Made by a program: the position numbers and the translations under genes. This document shows positions 7,939 through 17,008 of a stretch of DNA of 64,000 nucleotides, one piece after another. The stretch comes from Acidovorax sp. CF316 (GTDB lineage Bacteria; Pseudomonadota; Gammaproteobacteria; Burkholderiales; Burkholderiaceae_C): the NCBI RefSeq assembly GCF_000276605.1, contig NZ_AKJX01000164.1, forward strand, positions 1 to 64,000, in the 5' to 3' direction. Each line of letters opens with the position of its first letter. Position 1 is the first letter of the stretch. Below the pieces are notes generated by a model. That model was not told the DNA's origin, ran no database searches, and worked only from the letters and a program-made list of their open reading frames with translations.

Positions 7939-10900
7939 GCCTGCACCTCCTTCACCTCGGCGGGCAGCTGGGGTGGGACGGGTTTGCGCGAGGCGAACCA
8001 CGAGCGCACCAGCAGGAAGAACACCGGCACGAAGAACAGCCCCAGGACCGTGGAGGCGACCATGCCGCCCAGCACGCCGGTGCCGATGGCCTGGCGGCCG
8101 CCCGCGCCCGCGCCCGTGCCGATGGCCAGGGGCAGCACGCCGAAGCCGAAGGCCAGCGAGGTCATGAGGATGGGGCGCAGGCGCATGCGCACGGCCTCCA
8201 CCGTGGCGTCGTACAGGCTCTTGCCCTGCTCCTGCAGCTGCACCGCGAACTCCACGATCAGGATGGCGTTCTTGGACGCCAGCCCCACGGTCGTGAGCAG
8301 CCCCACCTGGAAGTACACGTCGTTGGTCATGCCGCGCGTGTAGGTGGCCAGCAGGGCGCCGATCACGCCCAGCGGCACGGCCAGCATCACCGAGAACGGC
8401 ACGCTCCAGCTTTCGTACAGGGCCGCCAGGCACAGGAACACGAAGAGGATGGAGACGGCGTAGAGCAGCGGCGCTTGCGAGCCCGAGCGGCGCTCCTGCA
8501 GCGATGCGCCCGTCCACTCCATGCCGATGCCGGGCGGCAGTTTCTTCATGATTTCCTCGATGGCCACCATGGCGTCGCCCGAGCTGGCGCCTGGCGCGGT
8601 TTCGGCCTGCAGTTCCAGGGCGGGGCTGCCGTTGTAGCGCATGAGCTGGGGCGGGCCGTTGGTCCACGAGGTGCTGGCAAAGGTCGAGAAGGGCACCATT
8701 TCGCCACTGCGGTTGCGCACACTCCAGTGGCCGATGTCCTGCGGCAGCATGCGGTAGGGCGCATCGCCCTGCACATACACGCGCTTGACGCGGCCCTGGT
8801 GCACGAAGTCGTTCACATAGGTGCCGCCCATGGCGCTGGAGAGCACGCCGTTGATGTCCGCCGTGGTCAACCCCTGGGCCGCAGCCTTGCGGTCGTCGAT
8901 GGTGACCTTGAGCTCCGAGGTGTTGTCGAAGTTGGTGGTCCGCACATTGGTGAGGATCGGGTTCTGCCGGGTCAGTTCGATCAACTGGTCCTTGGCAGCG
9001 ACGAGGGCATCCTGCCCCAGCCCGTTGAGGTCCTTGATCATGAAATTGATGCCCGCGCTCGACCCCAGGCCGCGCACGGCGGGAGGAAGGGTCACGAAGA
9101 TGCGGGCGTCGCGGATCTTGGCGAGGTCCTTGGTGGCCTGGCTCGCGATGACCTCGGCGGACTGGCTGCGCAGCGGGCGGTCCGCCCAGGGCTTGAGCCG
9201 GATGAACATGTTGCCCGAGTTCTGGTTGCCGTTGTTGCCCGCGATCGAGTTCACGCGCAGCACCTCGGGCTTGGCCAGGAAGTAGTCCTTGATCTCATCG
9301 AGCACCACACCCAGGCGCTCGTCGGTGGCGCCTGAGGGCAGCGTGATGATCGCCGAGACGAAGCCCTGGTCCTCATTGGGCAGGAAGGAGGTGGGCAGCT
9401 TCTTGAACAGGAAGGCCACGGCGAGCAGGATCACCAGGTAGATGACCACCATGCGCAGGCTGCGCTTGAGCAGCCCGCCCACGGCGCGCTGGTAGCGGTT
9501 GGCCGTGCTGTCGAAGCTGCGGTTGAACCAGGCGAAGAAGCGGTCGTTCAGGCCCAGCAGGCCGCGCCGCGGCGGGCCGTCGTGCGCTGCGTGGTGGCCT
9601 TTCTCGATGGGCTTGAGCAGGGTCGCGCACAGCGCCGGTGTCAGCGTCAGCGCCACGAACACCGACAGCGCCATGGCCGAGACGATGGTGATCGAGAACT
9701 GGCGGTAGATCACGCCGGTGGAGCCCGTGAAGAAGGCCATGGGGATGAACACCGCCGACAGCGTGAGGCCGATGCCCACCAGTGCCGGCGTGATCTCCTT
9801 CATGGACTTGCGCGTGGCCTCCTTCGGGGGCAGGCCTTCCTCGCTCATCACGCGCTCGACGTTTTCCACCACCACGATGGCATCGTCCACCAGCAGGCCG
9901 ATGGCCAGCACCATGGCGAACATGGTCAGCATGTTGATCGAGTAGCCCAGCGCAGAGAGCACGCCGAAGGTGCCCAGCAGCACCACGGGCACGGCGATGG
10001 CCGGGATCATCGTGGCGCGGAAGTTCTGCAGGAAGATGAACATCACGATCACCACCAGCAGCATGGCCTCGGCCAGCGTCTTGACCACCTCCTCGATGGA
10101 GGCGCGCACGAAGGGCGTGGAGTCGGAGCTGACCACGCCGTTGATGCCATCGGGGAAGAAGGGCTCGAGCTCCTTCATCTTGCGCGCCACGGCGTCGGCC
10201 ACGTCCATGGCGTTGGCGCCGTCGGCCAGCACGATGCCGATACCGGCGCCCGGTTGCCCGTTCAGGCGCGACTTCACGGTGAGGTTGTCCGCCTCCAGCG
10301 CCACCCGGGCCACGTCGGCCATGGTGACCACCGAGCCATCGGTGCCGGACTTGAGGACGATGTTCTCGAACTCGGGCACTGTCTGCAGCTTGGTGCGAGC
10401 GGTGATCGTGGCGTTGAGCATCTGCCCTGCGGGGGCAGGCTGCTGGCCGAGCTGGCCGGCCGAGACCTGGGCGTTCTGGGCATTGAGCGCATTGATCAGG
10501 TCCGACGGCATGAGCGCGAACTTCTCCATCTTGGCCGGGTCGATCCAGATGCGCATGGCATAGGAGGTGCCGAACACGGTCACGTCGCCCACGCCGTCCA
10601 GGCGGGCGATCACGTCGACTACGTTGCTGGAGATGTAGTCGCCAATGGCCACCTGGGTCACGGTGGGATCGGGCGAGGTGAACACATAGGTCACCAGGAA
10701 GTCCTGGCCGCCCTTGTTCACGAACACGCCGCGGCTCTTGACGGCCTCGGGCAGGCGGTTCATGGCCGCCTGCAGCTTGTTCTGCACCTGCACCTGGGCC
10801 ACGTCGATGTTGGCGCCGGGGGCGAAGGTCAGGGTGGTGCGCGAGCGGCCTGCGGAGTCGCTGGTCGAGCCCATGTACAGCAGGCTGTCGATGCCCTTGA

Positions 10901-11105
10901 GCTGCTGCTCGATCACCTGGGTCACCGAGTTGTCGACCGTGCCGGCCGAGGCGCCGGTGTAGGTGGTGTTGATGGTCACGCGCGGTGGCGCGATGTCGGG
11001 GTACTGCTCCAGCGGCAGCGTGAAGATGGACATCGCCCCCGCCAGCATGATGACAATGGACAGCACCCAGGCGAAGACCGGGCGGTTGATGAAGAACTGG
11101 GCCAT
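7935..11105 (-). CDS. RND multidrug efflux transporter, inner-membrane subunit (AcrB/MexB-like, HAE1)
   Basis: A 1056-residue proton-driven pump, the usual AcrB length. It begins MAQFFINRPVFAWVLSIVIM, the HAE1 N-terminal helix. The proton-relay Asp pair is in GLLVDDAIVVVENVERV (helix 4, about residues 400-416), and the duplicated porter domains and twelve membrane helices are evident from hydrophobic blocks. It takes drugs, detergents or solvents from the periplasmic side and passes them to the outer-membrane channel with the adaptor. It sits between the adaptor gene (61 bp upstream) and the channel gene (ATGA overlap). No regulator gene adjoins the operon. Confidence 0.95.
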   Translation of the reverse strand: MAQFFINRPVFAWVLSIVIMLAGAMSIFTLPLEQYPDIAPPRVTINTTYTGASAGTVDNSVTQVIEQQLKGIDSLLYMGSTSDSAGRSRTTLTFAPGANIDVAQVQVQNKLQAAMNRLPEAVKSRGVFVNKGGQDFLVTYVFTSPDPTVTQVAIGDYISSNVVDVIARLDGVGDVTVFGTSYAMRIWIDPAKMEKFALMPSDLINALNAQNAQVSAGQLGQQPAPAGQMLNATITARTKLQTVPEFENIVLKSGTDGSVVTMADVARVALEADNLTVKSRLNGQPGAGIGIVLADGANAMDVADAVARKMKELEPFFPDGINGVVSSDSTPFVRASIEEVVKTLAEAMLLVVIVMFIFLQNFRATMIPAIAVPVVLLGTFGVLSALGYSINMLTMFAMVLAIGLLVDDAIVVVENVERVMSEEGLPPKEATRKSMKEITPALVGIGLTLSAVFIPMAFFTGSTGVIYRQFSITIVSAMALSVFVALTLTPALCATLLKPIEKGHHAAHDGPPRRGLLGLNDRFFAWFNRSFDSTANRYQRAVGGLLKRSLRMVVIYLVILLAVAFLFKKLPTSFLPNEDQGFVSAIITLPSGATDERLGVVLDEIKDYFLAKPEVLRVNSIAGNNGNQNSGNMFIRLKPWADRPLRSQSAEVIASQATKDLAKIRDARIFVTLPPAVRGLGSSAGINFMIKDLNGLGQDALVAAKDQLIELTRQNPILTNVRTTNFDNTSELKVTIDDRKAAAQGLTTADINGVLSSAMGGTYVNDFVHQGRVKRVYVQGDAPYRMLPQDIGHWSVRNRSGEMVPFSTFASTSWTNGPPQLMRYNGSPALELQAETAPGASSGDAMVAIEEIMKKLPPGIGMEWTGASLQERRSGSQAPLLYAVSILFVFLCLAALYESWSVPFSVMLAVPLGVIGALLATYTRGMTNDVYFQVGLLTTVGLASKNAILIVEFAVQLQEQGKSLYDATVEAVRMRLRPILMTSLAFGFGVLPLAIGTGAGAGGRQAIGTGVLGGMVASTVLGLFFVPVFFLLVRSWFASRKPVPPQLPAEVKEVQA

Positions 11106-11166
11106 GGATCAGCGTCGGGGTGGGGTCGCAGGTCGGTCGGGTGGGGCGGTGCGCGCAGCGCGCGCC

Positions 11167-12381
11167 TCAGGAACTGGCTGCGGCCGATGAGGCCGTGGCC
11201 GCCGCGGGCGCGGCCTTGTCACGTGGCTTGACCACCGTGGGCTTGACCGTCTGGCCCACGCGGGCCTTCTGGAAACCGTCCACCATCACCTTTTCCCCGG
11301 CCTTGACGCCCGAGATCACGAGCCAGCGGTTGCCCACGGCCTGGCCGAGTTCCACCGGGCGCTTGGTGAGCTTGTTGTCCTCGCCCACCACCTGCACGCT
11401 GGGCTCGCCGGCGGGGTTGCGGATCACGGCCTCCTGGGGCAGCAGCAGCGCCTGCGGTGCCACGCTGGTGGCCAGTTGGGAGCGCACGTACATGCCGGGC
11501 ATGAGGAGGTGGTCGGGGTTGGGGAAGGTCGCCCGCAGGGTGATCGCGCCGGACGTCGGGTTCACGGCGGTGCCGGTGAACTGCAACGTGCCTTCCTTTT
11601 CATAGGTGGACCCGTCTTCCAGAATGAGCTTCACCTTGGCCTGGTTGGAATCCACGCGCGTGAACTTGCCCTCTTGCCACTGTCTGCGCAACTGCAGCAG
11701 GTCCGAGCTGGACTGCGTGATGTCCACCTGGATCGGGTCGAGCTGCTGGATGGTGGCCAGGGCATTGGTCTGGTTCGCCGTGACCAGGGCACCGGCCGTC
11801 ACGGACGATAGCCCGATGCGCCCGGAGATGGGCGCCAGCAGGCGTGTGTAGCGCATGTTGATGCGTGCAGCGTCCAGCGCAGCCTGCGCCACGCCCACGT
11901 CGGCCTGCGTCTGTTGCACCGCGGCCTGGCTTTCGTCGAAGACCTGGCGGCTGATGGCATCGATCTCGACCAGCTCCGCATTGCGCTTGGCATTGACCTG
12001 GGCCGTGCGCGCGGTGGCCTGCGCCTTGGCCAGGGCCGCCTGGGCACTGGCCTGGGCGGCTTCGTAGGTGGCCGGGTCCACCTGGTACAGCGGCTGGCCG
12101 GCCTTGACCAGTGCGCCTTCGGTGAACAGCCGCTTCTGGATGATGCCGTTGATCTGCGGGCGGATATCGGCGTTCTGGAACGCCGCGGTGCGGCCCGGCA
12201 GCTCCGTGCTCAGGGTCTGGCTCTCGGTGGCCAACACCACCACGCCCACCGCCGGTTCGCCTGCGGGCTTGTTGCCGGGGCCGGCCTGGGCCGGCTGGTC
12301 CTTGCCGGAGCAGGCCACCAGGCCGCCGATGCACAGGGCCACGATGCAGCTTCGCACCCAGGCCGGGTTCAGCCGGGACAT
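11167..12381 (-). CDS. RND efflux periplasmic adaptor lipoprotein (AcrA/MexA family)
   Basis: A 404-residue membrane-fusion protein. The signal peptide ends in GGLVACSG, a lipobox, so it is anchored in the inner-membrane outer leaflet. A split lipoyl/barrel-sandwich part (GIIQKRLFTEGALVKAGQPLYQVD and YTRLLAPISGRIGLS) encloses an Ala/Gln-rich coiled-coil hairpin. The C-terminal tail is Ala/Ser-rich. The start MSRLN at 12381 places the signal peptide correctly; an in-frame ATG at 12465 (MPFLLN) would add 28 residues, and neither has a strong ribosome site. First gene of the three-gene pump operon. Confidence 0.9.
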   Translation of the reverse strand: MSRLNPAWVRSCIVALCIGGLVACSGKDQPAQAGPGNKPAGEPAVGVVVLATESQTLSTELPGRTAAFQNADIRPQINGIIQKRLFTEGALVKAGQPLYQVDPATYEAAQASAQAALAKAQATARTAQVNAKRNAELVEIDAISRQVFDESQAAVQQTQADVGVAQAALDAARINMRYTRLLAPISGRIGLSSVTAGALVTANQTNALATIQQLDPIQVDITQSSSDLLQLRRQWQEGKFTRVDSNQAKVKLILEDGSTYEKEGTLQFTGTAVNPTSGAITLRATFPNPDHLLMPGMYVRSQLATSVAPQALLLPQEAVIRNPAGEPSVQVVGEDNKLTKRPVELGQAVGNRWLVISGVKAGEKVMVDGFQKARVGQTVKPTVVKPRDKAAPAAATASSAAASS

Positions 12382-12503
12382 GGGACGGGCGGGGCGGGCA
12401 GGGGAGGAAGCCAGCGTCAGCGAGCCCGTGGCAGCCGGGCGGACGGCATTCAGAAGGAACGGCATGGGGGACGGTGAGTCAGAGTTGAAGGCATTGTGGG
12501 GGC

Positions 12504-12532
12504 CATATGTGTACGCACGATAAAGTTGGCAA
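12504..12532 (-). promoter_or_regulatory. Candidate sigma-70 promoter of the RND efflux operon
   Basis: On the minus strand TTGCCA (12532-12527) and CATATG (12509-12504) are separated by exactly 17 bp, a plausible -35/-10 pair. Transcription would start near 12497, about 115 nt before the adaptor start. The rest of the gap between the adaptor and dctP (12382-12707) contains only this promoter and the dctP terminator; I see no gene in it. Confidence 0.4.
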
Positions 12533-12627
12533 AGCCGGAGCCCGTCGGCGGGTTTTTTCCCAGGCAGATGCGTTCCCCCGCACTGGGGCGGCACTTGCAA
12601 GCATCGGGCCAGCAGGCGGCCGCCCAC

Positions 12628-12657
12628 AAAAAAGCGCTCCCTTGTCACAGGGAGCGC
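12628..12657 (-). terminator. Rho-independent terminator after dctP
   Basis: On the minus strand an 8-bp stem (GCGCTCCC pairing with GGGAGCGC) with an 8-nt loop is followed by a run of six T. It lies 50 bp past the dctP stop and would end the TRAP operon transcript before the efflux promoter region. Confidence 0.85.
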
Positions 12658-12707
12658 CTTGGATTGTGCGGGCCGCCCTTATCGGCTGCCGGTATGTGCT
12701 TATGCGC

Positions 12708-13745
12708 TTATTGCTTGCGCGCGGCAATCGCCTTTTCGGCTTGGGTCACCAGGTCGGCGCCGATCTGGCCCTTCCACTTCTCGAACACGGGGCGCGTGGC
12801 CTTCACGAAGGCCTCGCGCTCGGCAGGGGAGAGCTGGGTCACGGTCACGCCGTTGGCGGCAATGTCCTTGAGCAGGGGCTTGTCGGCCTCGACCATGCCC
12901 TTGCGGGCGATGGCGATCTCTTCCTTGCCGGCGTCGATGGCGGCCTGCCTGACGATCTCGCGGTCGGCCGGGGTCCAGGAATTCCAGATGTCCTTGTTCA
13001 CCACGAAGATCAGCGGGTCGTTGATGTAGCCCCACATGGTCACGTGCTTTTGCGCCACGGTGTGCAGCTTGGCCGCCATGTAGACGGCAATCGGGTTCTC
13101 CTGGCCGTCCACGGCGCCGCTGGCCATGGCGGGCTGGGCGTCGGCCCAGCTCATCTGCGTGGGGTTGGCGCCCAGGGCGGTGAAGGTGTCCAGGAACAGG
13201 GGCGAACCCACCACGCGGATCTTCAGGCCCTTGAGGTCCTCGGGGGTCTTGATGGCCTTCTTGGAGTTGGAGATCTCGCGGTAGCCGTTCTCGCCCCAGG
13301 CCAGCGGCACCACGCCGGCCTTGTCCAGCGTGGCGAAGATGCTCTTGCCGACTTCGCCCTGGGTGAGCGCGTCCACGGCCGCATAGTCGGGCATCAGGAA
13401 GGGCAGCGAGAACAGGTTCAGCTGCTTGACCTGGGGCGACCAGTTGATGGTCGAGCCCACGGCCATGTCGATCACGCCCTGGCGCAGCGCCGAGAACTCG
13501 CGCGTCTGGTCGCCCTGGATCAGCGAGACGCCGGGGTACAGCTTGATGTTGATGCGGCCCTGGGTGCGCTCGCGCACCTTGTTGGCCCACAGCTCGCCGC
13601 CCTTGCCCCAGGGGAAGGCGGTGCCCAGCACCAGGGACATGCGGTACTCGCTCTTGTAGGCGGTCTGCGCGATGGCGGCAGGTGCGGTGAAGGCCAGGGC
13701 GGCTGCAGCCGCGACGGCAGAGGTCAGGAAGGTGCGCAATTTCAT
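12708..13745 (-). CDS. dctP: TRAP transporter periplasmic solute-binding protein (DctP family)
   Basis: A 345-residue periplasmic receptor with signal peptide (MKLRTFLTSAVAAAAALAF, cleavage after AIAQ). Family landmarks include GGELWANKVRERTQGRI, LKIRVVGSPLFLDTF and the ligand-carboxylate region around GANPTQMSWADAQPAMASG. TRAP binding proteins of this group usually capture C4-dicarboxylates or other organic acid anions and hand them to the DctQM membrane complex; the ligand cannot be read. AAGGAG stands ahead of the ATG. It is the last gene of the dctQ-dctM-dctP operon, 59 bp after dctM, and is followed by a clear terminator. Confidence 0.9.
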   Translation of the reverse strand: MKLRTFLTSAVAAAAALAFTAPAAIAQTAYKSEYRMSLVLGTAFPWGKGGELWANKVRERTQGRINIKLYPGVSLIQGDQTREFSALRQGVIDMAVGSTINWSPQVKQLNLFSLPFLMPDYAAVDALTQGEVGKSIFATLDKAGVVPLAWGENGYREISNSKKAIKTPEDLKGLKIRVVGSPLFLDTFTALGANPTQMSWADAQPAMASGAVDGQENPIAVYMAAKLHTVAQKHVTMWGYINDPLIFVVNKDIWNSWTPADREIVRQAAIDAGKEEIAIARKGMVEADKPLLKDIAANGVTVTQLSPAEREAFVKATRPVFEKWKGQIGADLVTQAEKAIAARKQ

Positions 13746-13804
13746 GGTTTCAGTCTCCTTGGGATCGTTGTCGGTACTACGGTAGGGGGCAGATTCGGCC
13801 GGGC

Positions 13805-15103
13805 TCAGTAGCCCAGGCGGGCGGGCAGCCACAGGGCCAGGGGCGGGAAGGCGATCACAAGCACCATCACGAGGAACATGGCGAACAGCATCCAGCCGAC
13901 CCAGCGCACGGTCGATTCCATGCGCACGCCCGCGATGCGGCACGAGACCATCAGGTTCACGGCCAGCGGCGGGGTGAACTGGCCCAGCGCCACCTTGAGG
14001 GTCAGGATCACGCCGAACCAGACGGGGTCCCACTGGTAGTGCTGCATGATGGGCAGCAGCAGCGGCACGAAGATCAGGAAGATGGAGATGCCGTCGAGGA
14101 ACATGCCCACGGTGATGAGCAGCACGATCAGCAGCGCCAGCACGCCGTACTCGCCCAGGCCCGAGTTCACGATGGCCTTGGCCACCGGGTCGATCACGCC
14201 CAGCGTGGACAGCGAGTAGGCAAAAATGCCCGCCAGCGAGACCACGATGAGGATCACCGCCGACAGCTCTCCCGATTCGCGCAGGATGGGGAACAGATCG
14301 CGCACCTTGATCGTGCGGTGGATCACCATGCCCACGAAGAGGCCATAGAACACCGCGACCACGGCGGCTTCGGTCGGGGTGAACCAGCCTGCGCGCATGC
14401 CGCCCAGGATCAGCACCGGCGCAGCCAGGCCCCACAAGGCTTCGCGCAGGCTCTTCCAGAACGGCGGGCGGGGCATGGTGGATTCGAGCGCGCCCATCTT
14501 GTGTTTGCGCGCCATCCACACGGCGGGCACGATCAGCGCGATGCCGGCCAGGATGCCGGGAATCATGCCGGCGGCAAACAGGGCGGGAACAGAGGCGCCG
14601 GGCACCAGTACCGAGTAGATGATGAACGCCACCGACGGCGGGATCAGGATGTCGGTGGCGGCCGCGGCCCCCACCACGCTGGCCGAGAACGAGGGCGGGT
14701 AGCCCGCGCGCGACATGGCAGCGATCATCACGCCGCCCACGGCGGCGGCATTGGCCGGGCCCGAGCCCGAGATGCCGCCCAAGAACATGGCCACGGCAAT
14801 CGCCACCAGCGGCAGCATGCCCGGGCCGCGCCCGACGATGGCCACGGCGAAGTTCACGAGGCGCAAGGCCACGCCCGAACGGTCGAAGATGGAGCCCACC
14901 AGCACGAACATCGGGATCGCCAGCAGCGGGTACTTGCCCAGGCCGGCATAGAAGTTCTGCGGCACGGCCAGCAGGCCGAACCACTGGCTGTCGGCATTGG
15001 CCAGGGCGATGGCGGCAGCACCGGCCAGGCCCAGGGCGGCGCCGATGGGCACGCCCACGAACATCAGGCCCAGGAAGGCCACGAACAGCAGCGTGGCGAT
15101 CAT
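13805..15103 (-). CDS. dctM: TRAP transporter large permease subunit (DctM)
   Basis: A 432-residue, twelve-helix inner-membrane protein. The N-terminal IATLLFVAFLGLMFVGVPIG, the segment YPLLAIPMFVLVGSIFDRSG and ILIPPSVAFIIYSVLV are typical of DctM, the sodium-coupled transport subunit of TRAP systems. The start at 15103 overlaps the dctQ stop (ATGA), showing translational coupling. It works with the DctQ and DctP products of the same operon. Confidence 0.92.
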   Translation of the reverse strand: MIATLLFVAFLGLMFVGVPIGAALGLAGAAAIALANADSQWFGLLAVPQNFYAGLGKYPLLAIPMFVLVGSIFDRSGVALRLVNFAVAIVGRGPGMLPLVAIAVAMFLGGISGSGPANAAAVGGVMIAAMSRAGYPPSFSASVVGAAAATDILIPPSVAFIIYSVLVPGASVPALFAAGMIPGILAGIALIVPAVWMARKHKMGALESTMPRPPFWKSLREALWGLAAPVLILGGMRAGWFTPTEAAVVAVFYGLFVGMVIHRTIKVRDLFPILRESGELSAVILIVVSLAGIFAYSLSTLGVIDPVAKAIVNSGLGEYGVLALLIVLLITVGMFLDGISIFLIFVPLLLPIMQHYQWDPVWFGVILTLKVALGQFTPPLAVNLMVSCRIAGVRMESTVRWVGWMLFAMFLVMVLVIAFPPLALWLPARLGY

Positions 15104-15663
15104 GGCTGGGCGTCCCTGGCGGGGTCGTCGGACGCCGGTGTTTCGCGGCTTCGGCGCACGAGCAGGCCCACGGCCCGCGCAGCGATCAGCGCGGAGATGA
15201 GGGGCAGCCAGATGGAATACCACCACTGCGGTACGCCAATGCCTGGCGAGGTCTCGCCAAAGCGGTAGTCGTCCCAGACCACGCGCACGCTGAGCACGGC
15301 GATCAGCCCGAACAGCAGGGCCACGGCCACGGCGCCCAGCTGCGCCAGGCGCTTGCGGCGGGCGGCCGAGCCGCCTTCGGCAAAGTATTCGATGCGGATG
15401 TGCTGGTCGCGCGCCACGGCGGCGGAGCCCGCCACCAGGGCCAGCACGATCATCAGGAAGACGGAGATCTCCTCCGTCCAGGCAAAGGAAGAGCTGGTGA
15501 AGTAGCGCACCAGCACGTTGGCAAAGGTGATCAGCGCGAGCGCGGCCATCACGATGACGGTGAGCCAGTCCTCGATGCGCAGGGAGCGGGGTTCGTCGGA
15601 GTCAGGGGCGGCGACGGGCACGGAGGCGTCGGTCACCGGCCCTTGGGGAGGGGTGGAGGACAT
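15100..15663 (-). CDS. dctQ: TRAP transporter small permease subunit (DctQ)
   Basis: A 187-residue protein with four hydrophobic helices after a roughly 30-residue cytoplasmic tail. NVLVRYFTSSSFAWTEEISVFLMI is split across helices 1-2 and carries the conserved W-T/S-E-E pattern of DctQ. It associates with DctM in the inner membrane. The start at 15663 follows GGAGGA. First gene of the operon, divergent from a LysR-type regulator that is the obvious candidate controller. Confidence 0.88.
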   Translation of the reverse strand: MSSTPPQGPVTDASVPVAAPDSDEPRSLRIEDWLTVIVMAALALITFANVLVRYFTSSSFAWTEEISVFLMIVLALVAGSAAVARDQHIRIEYFAEGGSAARRKRLAQLGAVAVALLFGLIAVLSVRVVWDDYRFGETSPGIGVPQWWYSIWLPLISALIAARAVGLLVRRSRETPASDDPARDAQP

Positions 15664-15792
15664 CGGAGCGGCGGTACAGGAGAACAAACAGGACGGGGCC
15701 GGTCGCTCTGCCCGCCGGTGTTGTGCACCTGGGGCCGTGACGCGGGAGCGCGCTTTGGACGCAACTTTCCCTATTATGCGGTGCGTTGCTAT

Positions 15793-15802
15793 GTGTGCAC
15801 AC
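15793..15802. promoter_or_regulatory. GTGTGCACAC palindrome in the dctQ / LysR intergenic region
   Basis: A perfect 10-bp palindrome sits in the 222-bp divergent gap, 83 bp before the LysR start. It contains the T-N-A symmetry common to LysR-type operators. It is a candidate binding site only; the gap shows no gene. Confidence 0.35.
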
Positions 15803-15885
15803 CAATGGTGCGCTATGGATAAACCCTTGTACAGGCTTTCCATGACAGCCCGGCACGCTGCGGGGCCGCCACCGATAATGCACCG

Positions 15886-16812
15886 ATGGAAACCAAGTGG
15901 CTTGAAGATTTCGTCAGTCTTGCAGAAACGCGCAGCTTCAGCCGGTCTGCCCAGTTGCGGCACGTGACGCAGCCCGCTTTTTCGCGGCGCATCCAGGCCC
16001 TGGAGGCCTGGGCCGGCACCGATCTGGTGGACCGCAGCTCTTACCCCACGCGCCTGACCCCGGCCGGCAAGACCCTGTACGACCAGGCGCTGGAGATGCT
16101 GCAGGCGCTGCAGAACACCCGGGCCATGCTGCGCGCGCACACCAGTGCGGGCAAGGACATGATCGAGTTCGCCGTGCCGCACACGCTGGCGTTCACCTTC
16201 TTCCCGGCCTGGGTGTCGAGCCTGCACGACAAGTTCGGCCCGTTCAAGAGCCGGCTCATCGCGCTGAACGTGCACGACGCCGTGATGCGCCTGGTGGAAG
16301 GCGGCTGCGACCTGCTGATCGCCTACCACCATCCCTCGCAGCCGTTCCAGCTCGACTCCGATCGCTACGAGATGGTGAGCCTGGGCCAGGAGGTGCTGTC
16401 GCCTTATTCCAAGGCCGATGCCGACGGCCAGCCCCTGTTCCGGCTGCCGGGCCGCGTGGGCCAGCCACTGCCCTACCTGGGCTATGCGCCTGGCGCCTAC
16501 CTGGGGCGGGTGACGGAGCTGATCCTCAAGGAGTCGGGCACCCCGATCCACCTGGACCGGGTCTATGAAACCGACATGGCCGAAGGCCTCAAGGCCATGG
16601 CGCTCGAAGGCCACGGCGTGGCCTTCCTGCCCCACAGCGCGGTCAAGAAGGAGCTGCGCACGCGCAAGCTGGTCAGTGCCGCCCCGGCGGACACGGAAGG
16701 CCTGCAGATGACCATGGACGTGCGTGCCTACCGCGAAAAGCCCTCGGGCAAGGAGGCGCCCAAGGGCACGGCCCAGGCCCTGTGGACCTATCTGCAGGCG
16801 CAGGTCGGCTGA
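15886..16812 (+). CDS. LysR family transcriptional regulator, HypT/YjiE-like
   Basis: A 308-residue LysR regulator. The N-terminal winged helix-turn-helix contains ETKWLEDFVSLAETRSFSRS and THPAF-type recognition segment VTQPAFSRRIQALE; the C-terminal effector domain follows from about residue 90. The opening ETKWL and the QPAFSRRI segment resemble E. coli HypT (YjiE), a hypochlorite-responsive regulator, more than typical CbbR/BenM types, but that assignment is from memory. Being divergent from dctQMP it more likely senses a substrate of that TRAP system. I could not identify its ligand. Confidence 0.85.
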   Translation: METKWLEDFVSLAETRSFSRSAQLRHVTQPAFSRRIQALEAWAGTDLVDRSSYPTRLTPAGKTLYDQALEMLQALQNTRAMLRAHTSAGKDMIEFAVPHTLAFTFFPAWVSSLHDKFGPFKSRLIALNVHDAVMRLVEGGCDLLIAYHHPSQPFQLDSDRYEMVSLGQEVLSPYSKADADGQPLFRLPGRVGQPLPYLGYAPGAYLGRVTELILKESGTPIHLDRVYETDMAEGLKAMALEGHGVAFLPHSAVKKELRTRKLVSAAPADTEGLQMTMDVRAYREKPSGKEAPKGTAQALWTYLQAQVG

Positions 16813-16848
16813 GCAGGGCCATGCCTAGGGTAAATACGGATATAAACA

Positions 16849-16872
16849 GTTTGCATAGTTGTCCGCGCAAAC
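16849..16872. promoter_or_regulatory. Inverted repeat upstream of a sigma-54 promoter (candidate activator site)
   Basis: GTTTGC at 16849-16854 and GCAAAC at 16867-16872 form a perfect 6-bp inverted repeat with a 12-bp spacer. It is centred about 98 bp upstream of the -24 element at 16958, a normal distance for an enhancer-type activator site. Which activator would bind is unknown. Confidence 0.45.
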
Positions 16873-16957
16873 GGCATTGGAGTTTCATGGTAACGACACG
16901 TACAGTCGCCCCCATTGCTGGATCAGCGATGGCGATGTAGTCTCTTTGGAGCCAGGG

Positions 16958-16973
16958 TGGCACGAAGATTGCA
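16958..16973 (+). promoter_or_regulatory. Sigma-54 promoter of the amino-acid binding-protein gene
   Basis: TGGCACGAAGATTGCA matches the sigma-54 consensus TGGCAC-N5-TTGCW at every defined position. Transcription should begin near 16985, about 24 nt before the ATG at 17009. This implies activation by an NtrC-type enhancer-binding protein, as is known for glutamate/aspartate uptake in some proteobacteria. The cognate regulator is not in the window unless RtcR-like proteins elsewhere are involved. Confidence 0.8.
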
Positions 16974-17008
16974 GATCTGATTCCACTTCCTACTTACCGA
17001 GACACCGC

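Noticed and set aside
9582-11231. 549-codon plus-strand frame opposite the RND pump
   Set aside because: Antisense shadow of a conserved AcrB-like gene with no ribosome site or family motif.
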